DNA of 64,000 nt. Source: Lepraria neglecta (Eukaryota > Ascomycota > Lecanoromycetes > Lecanorales > Stereocaulaceae). The stretch spans positions 4,464,001 to 4,528,000 of the forward strand of contig CM065652.1 in the NCBI GenBank assembly GCA_033220425.1, read 5' to 3'. Below the pieces are notes generated by a model. That model was not told the origin of the DNA. It saw only the letters and a program-made list of their open reading frames with translations, and ran no database searches. This document shows, one piece after another, positions 11,990 through 24,160 of this stretch (its first letter is position 1; every line of letters begins with the position of its first letter). The position numbers and the translations under genes were made by a program.

Positions 11990-14900
11990 ATGGCGATCCA
12001 GCCATACGAGGAAGACAGCAATGTCTCAAATCCTATTAAGCGCATCCGGTGGGCGACTCAACGGGTCACTGGCACCTCCGGGCAGAAAAAGCGTCATAGC
12101 ATCATAGACCGGTTCCACCACAAGAAGACAACTTCATCTGAAAAGAAAAGAGAGTCAGGAAATTCGACAGACAGTCCTCCTCTAGAAGGTATACAGGAGG
12201 AAACGGATACCTCGACTGAAGGCGGTGACCATGAGGACGGAAGGCGCAGGATATTCTTCAACATTCCTTTACCTGCAGATGCCAGGGACGAAGAGGGGCA
12301 TCCTCTTGCCCGATATGCCAGGAACAAGATACGTACCGCGAAGTACACCCCTTTGAGCTTTATTCCAAAGAATCTGTTCTTCCAATTCCACAACATTGCC
12401 AACATCTATTTCTTGTTTGTCATTGTGCTTGCTGTAAGAAGCCCTTCCCGAACTTGTCTTTCAATGCTTTTGCTAATGGATCGGTTCTCTAGTTCTTTAG
12501 CATATTCGGTGCATCTAACCCTGGTCTTGGCTCAGTGCCCCTGATTGTCATCCTGTTTGTTACGGCTGTGAAGGACGCCATTGAAGATTGGCGAAGAACG
12601 GTACTAGACAATGAACTCAACAACTCACCTGTTCATCGCCTCGTCGATTGGAACAATGTGAACACCTCCGAGGACGACGTCTCCTTGTGGCGCAGGATCA
12701 AGAAAGCGACGACTCGGGGGATTGTACGAACATTCAAGCTTATCAAGAGCAAAACCACGAAGAAGTCGCGAAACCAGAAAACATACGCGCAAAGAGCTCT
12801 GGATGAACCTCGGCTTTCTGGTGACACGAGGCGGACTCGCAATTCGATAATGTCGTCTCGGACGTCGATTCATTCTGTAGAAGGCAATGCCGACGAAGAC
12901 GCGATACAGATGACACCGGTGCCATCTCCGTCCCCTGGACAGCGTGGCACCACGGACAGCAGTAGATTAAGTCCAGGAGAGCGCCCCGACACCGCATTTT
13001 CCTACGAAGAGGATAACCTCGTTCTCGAAACAGCTGATGGCAAGCTATCTGCTCCAAAGGGAAATCAACGCGAAAGTGTTCCAGTCCCAGCTAAGTTTTA
13101 TGGCAGCCTCATCGACCCTTTCAAAAACGTTCCAGGAAAAGCCAGGTTTAAGAAGGATTACTGGAAAAGCGTTCAAGTGGGAGACTTTGTTCGGATATAC
13201 AATAAGGACCAGATACCTGCGGATATCGTCATCCTGAACACCTCTGATCCGGATGGCGCTTGCTATGTGGAGACCAAGAATCTGGACGGAGAGACTAATC
13301 TGAAAGTGCGGCAAGCCTTGCATAGCGGCCGTAAGATCAAGCACGCAAGGGATTGCGAGAAGACAGAGTTTGTGATCGAGAGCGAGCCGCCTCATGCCAA
13401 TCTGTACCAATACAGTGGCGGGGCAAGGTGGACTCAGAAAGATCCAAGGAAATCTGATGATCCTGGAACACAAATGGCAGAGCCCATCTCTATCAACAAC
13501 CTTCTTCTCCGAGGGTGCAGTCTTCGCAATACCGAATGGATTCTTGGAGTGGTGGTCTTTACTGGACAGGAAACGAAGATCATGCTCAACTCTGGCATGA
13601 CTCCTAGCAAACGTTCTCGAATTGCGAGGGAGCTCAATTGGGATGTCATCTACAACTTTATCATCCTTTTCTTTATGTGCCTTCTCTCAGGAATCATCAA
13701 TGGTGTGGTCTGGTCTCAAGGCAACAATTCTCTGGACTATTTCGAATTCGGATCCATTGGCGGCAAGCCTTCACTGGATGGATTCATTACTTTCTGGGCT
13801 TCGGTTATCCTCTTTCAGAATTTGGTACCCATATCCTTGTACATTTCTCTCGAAATCATCAGGACTTGCCAGGCGTTCTTTATCTACAGTGATACCTACA
13901 TGTACTACGAAAAGGTCGATTACCCCTGTACACCCAAGTCTTGGAACATCTCAGACGATCTTGGGCAAATCGAGTACATATTCTCTGACAAGACTGGAAC
14001 GTTGACGCAGAACGTGATGGAGTTCAAGAAATGCTCTATCAATGGGACTGCCTACGGAGAGGCGTACACAGAAGCCTTAGCCGGTATGCAGAGGCGTCAA
14101 GGTATTGACACTGAGGTAGAGGGAGAGAAAGCCCACAAACAGATTGCCCTTGATCGTGTGAGGATGCTTGAAGACCTTCGAAAGTTGCATCCGAACCCAT
14201 ACCTCCACGACGACGAGCTTACCTTCGTCGCTCCGGACTTTGTCAATGATCTCGAAGGCCAAGCTGGAGAGGAGCAGAAATCGGCGAATGAGCATTTCAT
14301 GCTTGCTTTGGCCCTTTGTCATACGGTCATCACTGAGCGGACTGCAGGAAATCCACCTAAGATTGAGTTCAAAGCCCAATCACCCGATGAAGCGGCCTTG
14401 GTGGCGACAGCCCGCGACTGCGGTTTCACTGTACTTGGCAGGTCTAACGAAGGTATCTACTTGAACGTTATGGGTGAAGAAAGGGAATATATCGTGCTCA
14501 ACACTCTCGAGTTCAATTCGTCGAGAAAACGCATGAGCGCCATCATACGCATGCCAAACGGCAAGATCATTCTCTTCTGCAAAGGTGCTGACAGCATGAT
14601 TTGGTCCCGATTAAAGAAAGGAGAGCAGCAGCAATTACGAAAAACTACTGCTGAACACCTTGAGATGTTTGCTCGTGAGGGATTGAGGACGCTATGTGTT
14701 GCGTATAAGGAGATTGACGAGGCGGAGTATAAAGCATGGAATAAGGAGCACGATCTCGCCGCAGCAGCCATTGTCGACCGCGAAGACAAGCTTGAGACAG
14801 TCTCAGATACCATCGAAAGGGAGCTCACTCTTATCGGTGGAACCGCCATTGAAGATCGGTTACAAGACGGAGTGCCTGATACTATCGAACTACTCGCAGA

Positions 14901-16722
14901 TGCGGGTATCAAGCTCTGGGTGCTCACGGGCGACAAGGTGGAGACGGCCATCAACATCGGTTTCTCTTGCAATCTTCTTAACAACAATATGGACTTGATC
15001 GTCTTTAAGGTCCAAGAGGATGAAGCTGGGGCCGCTGAGGCCGAACTTGATAAGCATTTGGCTACATTCGGGATCAAGGGCTCAGACGAAGAGCTGAAAG
15101 CCGCTCGCAAGAACCACCAACCTCCTGGACCTACCCACGCCATAGTCATTGACGGTGATGCCTTGAAATTGGTACTCGAGGATCACCTCAGTCAGAAATT
15201 CTTGTTGCTCTGCAAAGAATGCAAGTCGGTGCTTTGCTGTCGAGTCAGTCCCAGTCAGAAAGCAGCTGTCGTGCAGATGGTCAAAGATGGTCTGGACGTG
15301 ATGACACTGTCCATTGGAGATGGTGCGAATGACGTCGCTATGATACAAGAAGCTGATGTGGGCGTTGGTATTGCGGGCGAGGAGGGCAGACAGGCGGTCA
15401 TGTCCTCAGATTATGCCATTGGCCAATTCCGCTTTTTGCAGCGCTTGATCCTCGTACATGGTCGGTGGTCCTACAGGCGCTTGGCGGAGACCATTGCCAA
15501 CTTCTTCTACAAGGTATGTACAGGAGAAATGATGACTTCTTTAGTATTGCAGCCGCTGATACTTGCTAGAACATTGTCTGGACTTTCGCACTTTTCTGGT
15601 ATCAGATCTACAACGACTGGGACTGCTCATACCTTTTTGACTACACGTACATCCTCTTAGTCAACTTGGCTTTCACTTCACTTCCGGTAATCTTCATGGG
15701 TATCCTCGACCAGGACGTCAACGACAAAGTGTCACTAGCTGTTCCCCAGCTGTACCGAAGGGGAATCGAACGACTAGAGTGGTCCCAAACAAAATTCTGG
15801 TAAGTGAGGAATCCCTACTGGTCGTACGTGGTTACTTACATGACTTAGGCTCTACATGGGCGATGGTATATACCAATCGTTGATTTGCTTTTTCATGCCA
15901 TACTTGCTTTTCGCGCCAGCCACCTTCAACACCAGCAGTGGTCTCAACGTCAACGACAACAAGAGAGTGGGCGTTTATACTGCCAGCGCAACAATAGTCG
16001 TCGTGAACGTCTACATCCTGCTGAACACTTTCAGATGGGATTGGCTGATGTTGTTACTTGTGTCAATCAGTATTCTACTGATTTGGTTCTGGACAGGTGT
16101 CTATACCGCATCCTCGTCGTCAGACCAATTCTACCAGGCCGCACCCGAAGTCTATGGCCAGCTTTCGTTCTGGGTGCTTACTCTGCTCACGGTCTGCCTT
16201 TGTCTGCTGCCTCGATTTACAATAAAAGCCTTCCAAAAGATATATCGGCCCTTGGATGTGGACATTATTCGAGAGCAGATTCGGCAGGGAAGATTCAAGC
16301 ATCTGGACAACTACGAGGCATACATCCCGCCAGGAAAGTTGCCAACTGGGTCTTCGTCTGACCTTTCGCAACCCGTCGATGCGGCTACAGCAGGTACACA
16401 TGCCCCTCTAGAAGATGACGAAAGACCTATTTACCCGCCTTCAGTGGCTGCTACAGGCACCACACACAATCCGCGCAGCCAAACGGGCAGCGACGGTACC
16501 GACTACACGAGGCACAAGACCTCTCTAGAAGTACCACGACCATCCTTCGATCGGCCCAGGCCATCGTTCGACAGAATCAGGAGTTCCATGGACCAGATAA
16601 GACCAAGTTTCGAGGCCAGCAACGATTTCACATCAGCAAATCTTCTCATGAGGATGGAATCCAGCCATTCGGATGTGCGTGCCCAATCGCGAACACGACC
16701 TGGACAGTCCTCGCTACGATAG
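11990..16722 (+). CDS. dnf1: P4-type ATPase, Dnf1/Dnf2-like phospholipid flippase
   Basis: Four exons, 11990-12433, 12493-15513, 15570-15799 and 15849-16722, encode 1,522 residues, the usual size for Dnf1-type flippases. These enzymes move phosphatidylcholine, phosphatidylethanolamine or lysolipids to the cytosolic leaflet of the plasma membrane and endosomes. The fungal Dnf N-terminus ([40 protein letters not shown]) is present. The P4 hallmark [10 protein letters not shown] lies near residue 592, the phosphorylation loop [11 protein letters not shown] near 645, and the nucleotide-binding, [16 protein letters not shown] and [11 protein letters not shown] motifs follow. The last exon has the remaining membrane helices and a basic/Ser-rich cytosolic tail with a repeated RPSFDR unit. 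The upstream frame closes 13-14 codons before the chosen ATG, which is the first in frame. Dnf versus Drs2 assignment is by sequence resemblance. Confidence 0.92.
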
Positions 16723-17538
16723 CACAAGGACTTGTCCATCTTACGACCTCTCTTTCATATGTCTACTTGTACATATTCTATAAAATCAGCGACCTAGATA
16801 GCTTCATTTTCGGTCATGTTCATGAGCGACCTTTTCCTCTTGCCAGCATTGCATTGGCGGCGTTGTTGAGGGGTGGATCTGAGAGGACCCACTCTGTCCT
16901 TGTTGAGGCAGGAATAGACTTCTTCAATTCAAGCTTTGAGCGTTTGAGGCGAATGTAGCTGTACTTTATGTTCCAGTATGGCAAACCTACTGTTGTGTCA
17001 GGCGTTGCAAAGCTAGATCTCCTCTAAGAATTGAGAGCAAATTTCTTTCATGACTAAAGCTCCCTTAGACACATGACCGTTGAGAAGGACCAAACATCCG
17101 TAGTCCCGAATTGAGTCAGGACAGTCCCCTTTGGAGTCCCCTTGGAGACCAGAACGTTATGTTCGTAAAACAACTTCCTCGCCAGAACCTCTGCTCAAAC
17201 ATAACCATTCTAGCTACATAGATACGTTCGGTTTGGCCCAAATCGCACCCTTAGATGTTCACACAAAGCATATGCTAGACCAAAACAGAGGATGATGGCC
17301 AGAGCGGCTATGTCATGGAGATACGTAAAATCCGACGCTAGTGCTTTGTTCCAAAAGTTGCGTACCGCGTTGAGCTCGTCAAGCATCTGATGTTAAGACC
17401 ACCAACTTTTAGCTAAGCTTTCCTAACACACAACGCCCTCGTCGCCTACTATCGCAACCTGAGGGCATGATATTGCCCACATTGAACCCTCACTAACCTT
17501 CCCTTTGAGGAGCCAACAATGCCCGCGGTGAAGTGACC
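16723..17538. other. Intergenic region between the P4-ATPase gene and sen1
   Basis: About 816 bp hold the 3' flank of the flippase gene and the sen1 promoter. A 63-codon frame at 16,767-16,958 has no recognisable features. No RNA gene or repeat is seen. Confidence 0.4.
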
Positions 17539-20500
17539 ATGGCCGAAATCGTTGCAAAGCTACAGTAAGCGGAGTTCTTACTTCAGTTTGTCCATGAAAA
17601 TCTGCTGACATCTACGACTCTCAAAGTGAGCTTACAACCCTACCTCCCGAGTTACACTGGTTCTGCAACGCCTATGGCACCCCCACCTCCCCTACTCAAG
17701 GTCTCAATCGTGTGAAGAGCGAACACCCAATCGGGGAAGACTTGTATCTCCGACAACAACAGGTCTGCGAATGTCTGACACTCTTTGGGTTCGATGGTGA
17801 AGATGCAGAACGCTGCCAGAAAGAGCTCGAGGCCGGGATAAATGCACAGCTGGCCAGATGTGACCATTGCGTGGTGGGATACTACAAGTCTAGAAAGAAG
17901 TTGGTTGAGCAGCTGAGGAAGTGAGTGTTCTGTAGTATTCATCAGGCAAGGAATCTCAGCTGTGGGTGCTAACACTGATAGTGATCACGATGAAGACGAG
18001 GTCGCGGGTTTGGTCAAAATATTGGACAAGAAAGACTTCGCCCGTATTACGCGCGGGCTGGACGTGGCCACTCGGAAGTTGAAGGCAACTGGTCCCTCTG
18101 AACGTTCCAAGAATATTCTCGACCTCTCGTCCCAGCTCTCACTGTTCGAAGCTCTCTGCTGCGAAGCTCTTCTAGCAGATGAAACCCTTCTAAGACAACA
18201 CTTCCAAGAACCCTTCAAACTGGTACAAACCAACCGGAAATTGAAAATCTTGCATTACGCACCAGCTGCAACGGTGTTCCTGTTTGAAAAAGACCGTGAT
18301 AGAAGATCGTGGGCCACGCATGTCTGGGAGAAGTACAAGAACGTTCCTACAGTGGAAGATTTCGACTTCGCAATACGGGATGCCCTACTGCGGAACATGC
18401 AATCAGCCTTTGGAGTGGTTACAGATTTAACTCTCCTAGAACGTTTGTGGCATGGAGTTAGCCTGATCGTTAACAAGCTCGACAAAAATCTTGTGACGCA
18501 CTCACTTCGTGCCCTGGATATTGACATATACAAACTTGCCCTTGAACACCTTCGATATGATACTGAAGGCTTTTTGTCAGTACTTCAGGCCATTCAGAAG
18601 TTGCTTGGACTTGCGCCCGCGGACTTCTGGGACGCCATGGGTGCCATTTCGCCCACCACAGTCATAGAACAGGTCTTCAACAACCCTCGGTATGACAGAA
18701 TCATAGAAGGAGCGAAGGAGAGCGACGATTATGACACCTCTGCACTGAATACTGTACTTTCTTGGATAAAATCATTCATGGCCTCCTTGAAGACTGATCA
18801 TCAGGCCAGAGCTTGTCGGTCTCTCGATTTTCAGCTTTTGGACAGACTACAGGCGGACCGTTTCCCGCCACATGCTAGGCTAGAATGCAAAAGAATTGGA
18901 CTGGCAACCTTGGCTTGGACATTGACCAATTGCAACAAAGACAGTGGTACCCTAACTCATACAGGCCGGATTGTGACCGCTGAGACATTGAGTATTGCCA
19001 GCGATTACATCAAAGACATCATAAGCATACCCAGTCTGCCGGCGGGTCACAAAATTCAAGAGTCTTGTGGTGAAACTTGTCTCAAAATCATCAAAGCCGC
19101 TCTAGCTCTAGAATGCAAATCCTTGAGGACGGACCAAGACGCGCTGAAACATAATCAAGAACTGCCAGACGGGTTCAGCTCCTACTCACCTGCCATATGG
19201 GATGCAATAGTACAGCACCTAGACCGTGGCAACGTGACGGTGGCCAGAGCAGCCCTGGTTGGGATCAATGATTTGACGGGTCTTGAAAAATTCAAGATAA
19301 ACGCCGATGAGACATACTCAAAAGAGAAGAGCGGTTTCAATCTGAAATTTGGCCGTCTTACACATCTTGTTTGTCAAATCCTTGAGCGCATCAATGATTT
19401 CGATCCAACCGATCTGGACAAGCTCTTTCGACATTCTGACACGGCCACAGCGCTGGTTGCGTCGCTCTTCTCGCCTGATCCGACTTTGTACGAAGCGGGC
19501 GTGAATCTTATCAAGAGCATCAGCGCTGAGTCTGCTCGGCGGGAAGCTATTGGCCATCTGCTCCAGGTATTCCTTGAAACTACTCTGAACGCATTCTCGT
19601 GGGCGATACGGCGGATCGCTCGTAACAAAACATATGCTTCCTGTCCACGAATGCTGAAGACATCCGCTGACGTACTTGATATCCTCTGCGACTCACAAAA
19701 CGGTCTCCTTCGTAACCGCCCACTTTCTGGCCTCCCTGAGATCGAAGCTTTGGAGAACTTCTGGGAACATCAATGGGAGGGTCTAAGAGTAATCTACGAA
19801 ACCACGGAGGACTGGGGTCGCGAGAAAGTGGCCGATTCCAATGGCCTCAAGGAATTCTGCCGAGACACAATGCAGCTATCGGAACGTTTATTTGATCAGT
19901 ATAGCGTTTTTGCGAATGCTATCGAGAGTACAACTCGCATCAAGCAGGAAGACGGCGTTGCCGAAGGTCAAGGCAACAACGTAGCCAAGGAACTATTACA
20001 ACATCCTGCTAAGATCATGGAAGCCATGGTCAAATGGCTCAGATTGCGCGACGAATTTCTGGTCAAAGCGTCTGTGGAACTCACCAAGAAAGTCTTGGGT
20101 CGACTGACTGAACAAGGCATGACCATTGCTGAGGGCCCCTGTAAGTTTCTTGAACAGGTCCTGAAGAATGGGCCGCAGGCAAAGACAAAACTGCAGCCGC
20201 AGGAGAAAGCCGAAATCGCAAGGGCTTTGGAAGAGAACTTGGGCCATACGATCGCAGTAGCGGAGCGTGACCGAGAGCAATCGGACACTCTTTCAGATCG
20301 TTACCAGAAGCTACCTCAGGCTACCGGAAAGAGAACGAAAGCCACCACCATTGATCTGGATGCTTGGAGATCGAAAGCCAAATCCGGTCAAGTGATCGAG
20401 GTCTCTGATGACGACGAATTTGGAGACTCAGATATACTTGACCAAGAGCTTCTGTCTATCAGTCGATCATCGGACCTGATGAAAGAGATGAAAGCAGCGA

Positions 20501-23500
20501 CGGCAGCGACGGCGGCAAAGAGCAAACCACTACCGCCTCAAGATCGAAAACCTTCCACACGTGCAGTGCGGCAACAAAACCCCGCCCAACCGGTCAAGAC
20601 AGGTATTCAATCCGATGCTGACCGCGCGCTGTTCCGCGAGAAACGAGAGAAAGAAAGAGAAGCCAAAAAGAAACGAGATGCGGAGACACTTGCTTTGGTC
20701 AAGAAGAAGGCTTCTATTGGAATGTCTGGGCAGATCCATGGGGAAGGCTCAGCTTTGGGAAGTTTAGGAGTAAAAGGGAAGGACCATGCACCGAAGACCT
20801 CTAGCATGATGGTGTCCTCCGGATCGGAATCTGACTCCGAAGATAGTCTGGACGAACAGCTATTTGGTCCAAAGACTGCCAAGGTACCCGACGCCCTCCG
20901 CGAATACAACGCTAATAGGGCTATGCCGGCCAAAGTCAGAGGGCCGGTCAAGAAAGCACGTCAGGCGAGATCCGCTAAAGATATGCGTGCTCGCTTGGCA
21001 CCAGACCTGACGCCTCTTCATAAGACGATCCTAAGCTGGGACTTCTTTCACAATGGTGACTTTCCACCTGGTTCAGATCGAGACAACTACAGCTTGGTAT
21101 CGAACACGTTTCGAACTCCACTCGACTATCAGAATACCTTCGAACCCCTGCTCATCCTTGAAGCCTGGCAGGGTTTCTTGAAGTCGAAAGAGGAGGGCGG
21201 CTTCAAAGCCTTCGAGGTCAAAGTAGCCAATCGCATGACAGTTGACGCCTTCCTTGAAGTAAGCACTACAATGTCGATGGCCGAAGGCAAAGAACTTGGC
21301 ATTAGCGAAGCAGACATTGTTTTGATGTCAAAAGGCCAGTCACCTGCAAACGAAGCCCGGCAACCACATTGTCTTGCGCGCGTGTTCAAGATCAGTCGCA
21401 AGAAAGGCACGATGGATATCACCTACAGAGCGAATATTGGTAACGGGCTCGTCGCGTCAATGGTGCCTGGTTCGACCTTATACGCTCTCAAGATTTCGTC
21501 CATAACGCCATTGGAACGAGAGTATGGGGCTTTGCTAGGTCTGAAGTACTTCGATCTCTGCGATGAAATCACCAGAGCAAGATCATCGCCGCTGCTCGAC
21601 TATACCGAAAAGCAACTTGGACCATTCGTTGCGAACTACAATATCAATATCGCTCAGGCGAAGGCTGTGAGATCTGCCGTTGACAACGATGCTTTCACTC
21701 TCATCCAAGGGTAAGTTCTACCGCCCACTTGGTGCTTTAGCGGGCTGTTGCTGACATTGTGAAAACAGACCACCTGGCTCAGGCAAGACCAGTACAATAG
21801 TGGCCATTGTAGGGGCGCTTCTGTCAGGTAGCTTCGGCGAAAACGGTGTTCCTATTGCTCGACCGCAGACGAACAATAGCAACACCTCGCGCACTGGCAA
21901 CAGCTCGGCCGCGAAGAAGCTCCTCGTCTGCGCACCCAGCAATGCAGCTGTGGACGAGCTCGTCATGAGATTCAAGGGAGGCATCAAGACAGTCGATGGG
22001 ACCCCGCAGAGGCTTTCTGTGATTCGACTTGGCCGTAGCGATGCTATCAATACTAGTGTTCGGGATGTGACACTGGAGGAGCTTGTCAACGCGAAGCTCA
22101 ATCTCGCAAGTGGAAAGACGAACGGCGCTGGAGACGAGGTTCACAAGATCATGATGGCACATAAGGCTACAAGTGAGGAGCTAAATGCTCTTCGGACTAA
22201 AGTGGACGAACTCAAGGCAAGCGGGAAGCCAGCGTCTCCTGAACAGGACCGCCAGTTCGAAGTGTTGAAGAGAAGAAAGCAGCAGCTCAGCAATCAAATC
22301 GATAGTGCCCGAGACAGTGGGGATATCGCAGCTAGGGATGCTGAGATGAGCAGACGCCGCGTTCAACAAGAGATCTTGGACGGAGCTCATGTCATCTGTG
22401 CTACATTGAGCGGCAGTGGTCATGAAATGTTTCAGAGCTTGAATATCGAGTTCGAGACTGTCATCATTGACGAAGCGGCACAGTCGATCGAACTCAGTGC
22501 TTTGATACCACTGAAGTATGGATGCTCCAAGTGCATTTTGGTTGGTGATCCAAAGCAGTTGCCACCAACAGTCCTATCAAGGGAAGCAGCAAGATTTCAA
22601 TACGAACAATCTTTGTTTGTCCGCATGCAGACAAACCACCCGGAAGACGTCCACCTTCTCGATACGCAGTATCGAATGCATCCTGAGATCAGTGTTTTCC
22701 CAAGTAATGCTTTCTATGATTCTAGGCTTCTGGACGGGCCAGGCATGGCCAAGCTGAGGACAAGACCATGGCATCAGAGCGCGATCTTGGGACCTTACCG
22801 CTTCTTTGATGTCCAAGGTACTCACCAAAGCGCCCCAAAAGGGCACTCGTTGATTAACATTGCCGAGATTGAGGTGGCACTGAAACTTTTCGACCGTCTG
22901 ATGACAGATTGCAAGGGCTATGATTTCAATGGAAAAGTCGGTATCATAACTCCATACAAAAGCCAGCTCCGCGAACTTCGATCACGATTCTCCCAGCGGT
23001 ATAGCGATTCCGTGCTCAACACCGTGGACTTCAATACTACCGACGCATTTCAAGGGCGAGAGAGTGAGATCATCATCTTCTCCTGTGTCCGAGCGTCTTT
23101 CAGCAAAGGTATTGGGTTCTTGTCGGATATTCGTCGAATGAACGTCGGTATTACACGTGCCAAATGCTCTTTATGGGTCTTGGGTAACTCGCAATCGTTG
23201 ATGCAGGGCGAATTTTGGGGCCGACTCATACAAGATGCAAAAACTCGTGACCGCTACACCAGTGGTGATCTCTTTGGGTTACTAAAGAAGCCACTACTTA
23301 CTCTTGACTCGACAGCCGCTTTCATGAGCAGGACGACGTCTCAGAAGAGTACTCCGTCAACAAGCACGCCTTCTAGTACTGGCCGCGACAGCGATATGCC
23401 TGATGCACCGGCCCATAATGCGCCAATCCTTGCCGGCTTCACTACCACAACTCGCCGTAGCCCCAGCCCAGAAGAAATGGCAATTGATCGCAGAAGTTCG

Positions 23501-24160
23501 GTTGATGCTACTCTCATGGAAAGTCGTCGATTAAGTGATAGTAGAATGTCGGATAGTTTCGCTGGAAAGTCTTATCATCCAGCTGGTGGAGTAAACGGGT
23601 TAAACACGTTACGCAATTGTGGCTTCTGTGGCAGCTTCGCCCACTTCGAAAACAAATGCGACAAGGTTGATGAGTTGGTTACTGCTGAGGAGTGCTATCG
23701 TTGCGGTTCCAAGAGGCATTTTAAACTATCTTGCGATGCAGAGAGATGCCTCACTTGTGGGGAATTCGGGCATTTGGAGAAGACCTGCACCGGCAACCCT
23801 GTTTCGAGCAAGAGGAGGGAACGGCTGGTCAAAAAGGAGGCTGAGCACAAGGCCCTGTTGCAGAAAGCCCCGGAAATCCGTCGTCAGAGGAACTTGAATA
23901 GCCATGACCCCAAGATACCTATTGTGCATTCTACTGAGAGTACACTACCGCCGACCAAACAAGGGGTACCTCAGCAGACTGGCGACAAGAGAAAGCGGGA
24001 ACCCTCGCCTCCTCCTGGCGCCCCCACAGGACCCAGGAATCAGTCACTGGCTCAGCGTCCAAACGGAGGGTTACCGCCAAGACCGCCTACTAATGTCAGA
24101 CCGCCCATGAGGAAGAAGAAGAAGGAAGTGGACCCATTCATACGCCCGAAGCGAAGATAG
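17539..24160 (+). CDS. sen1: tRNA-splicing/transcription-termination helicase Sen1
   Basis: Four exons, 17539-17564, 17627-17920, 17982-21710 and 21769-24160, encode about 2,146 residues, similar to yeast Sen1. The protein starts MAEIVAKLHELTTLPPELHW, which fits Sen1 N-termini. A long helical Sen1 N-terminal domain fills exon 3. The SF1B helicase core begins at the Walker A motif QGPPGSGKTS (about residue 1349), which is split by the third intron; VIIDEAAQ (near 1585), LVGDPKQLPPT and DTQYRMHPEISV follow. Sen1 unwinds RNA:DNA hybrids, ends non-coding transcription and limits R-loops. The C-terminus carries three CCHC zinc knuckles (C-x2-C-x4-H-x4-C) at about 23,617-23,799, then a basic Pro-rich tail ending KKKKEVDPFIRPKRR, probably a nuclear signal. 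The family is certain; the exact boundaries of the two 5' introns are inferred from frame and splice sites. Confidence 0.95.

Noticed and set aside
14457-15149. 230-codon minus-strand ORF within the P4-ATPase gene
   Set aside because: Antisense shadow of the conserved nucleotide-binding domain; Ser/Leu-rich composition typical of reversed codons.
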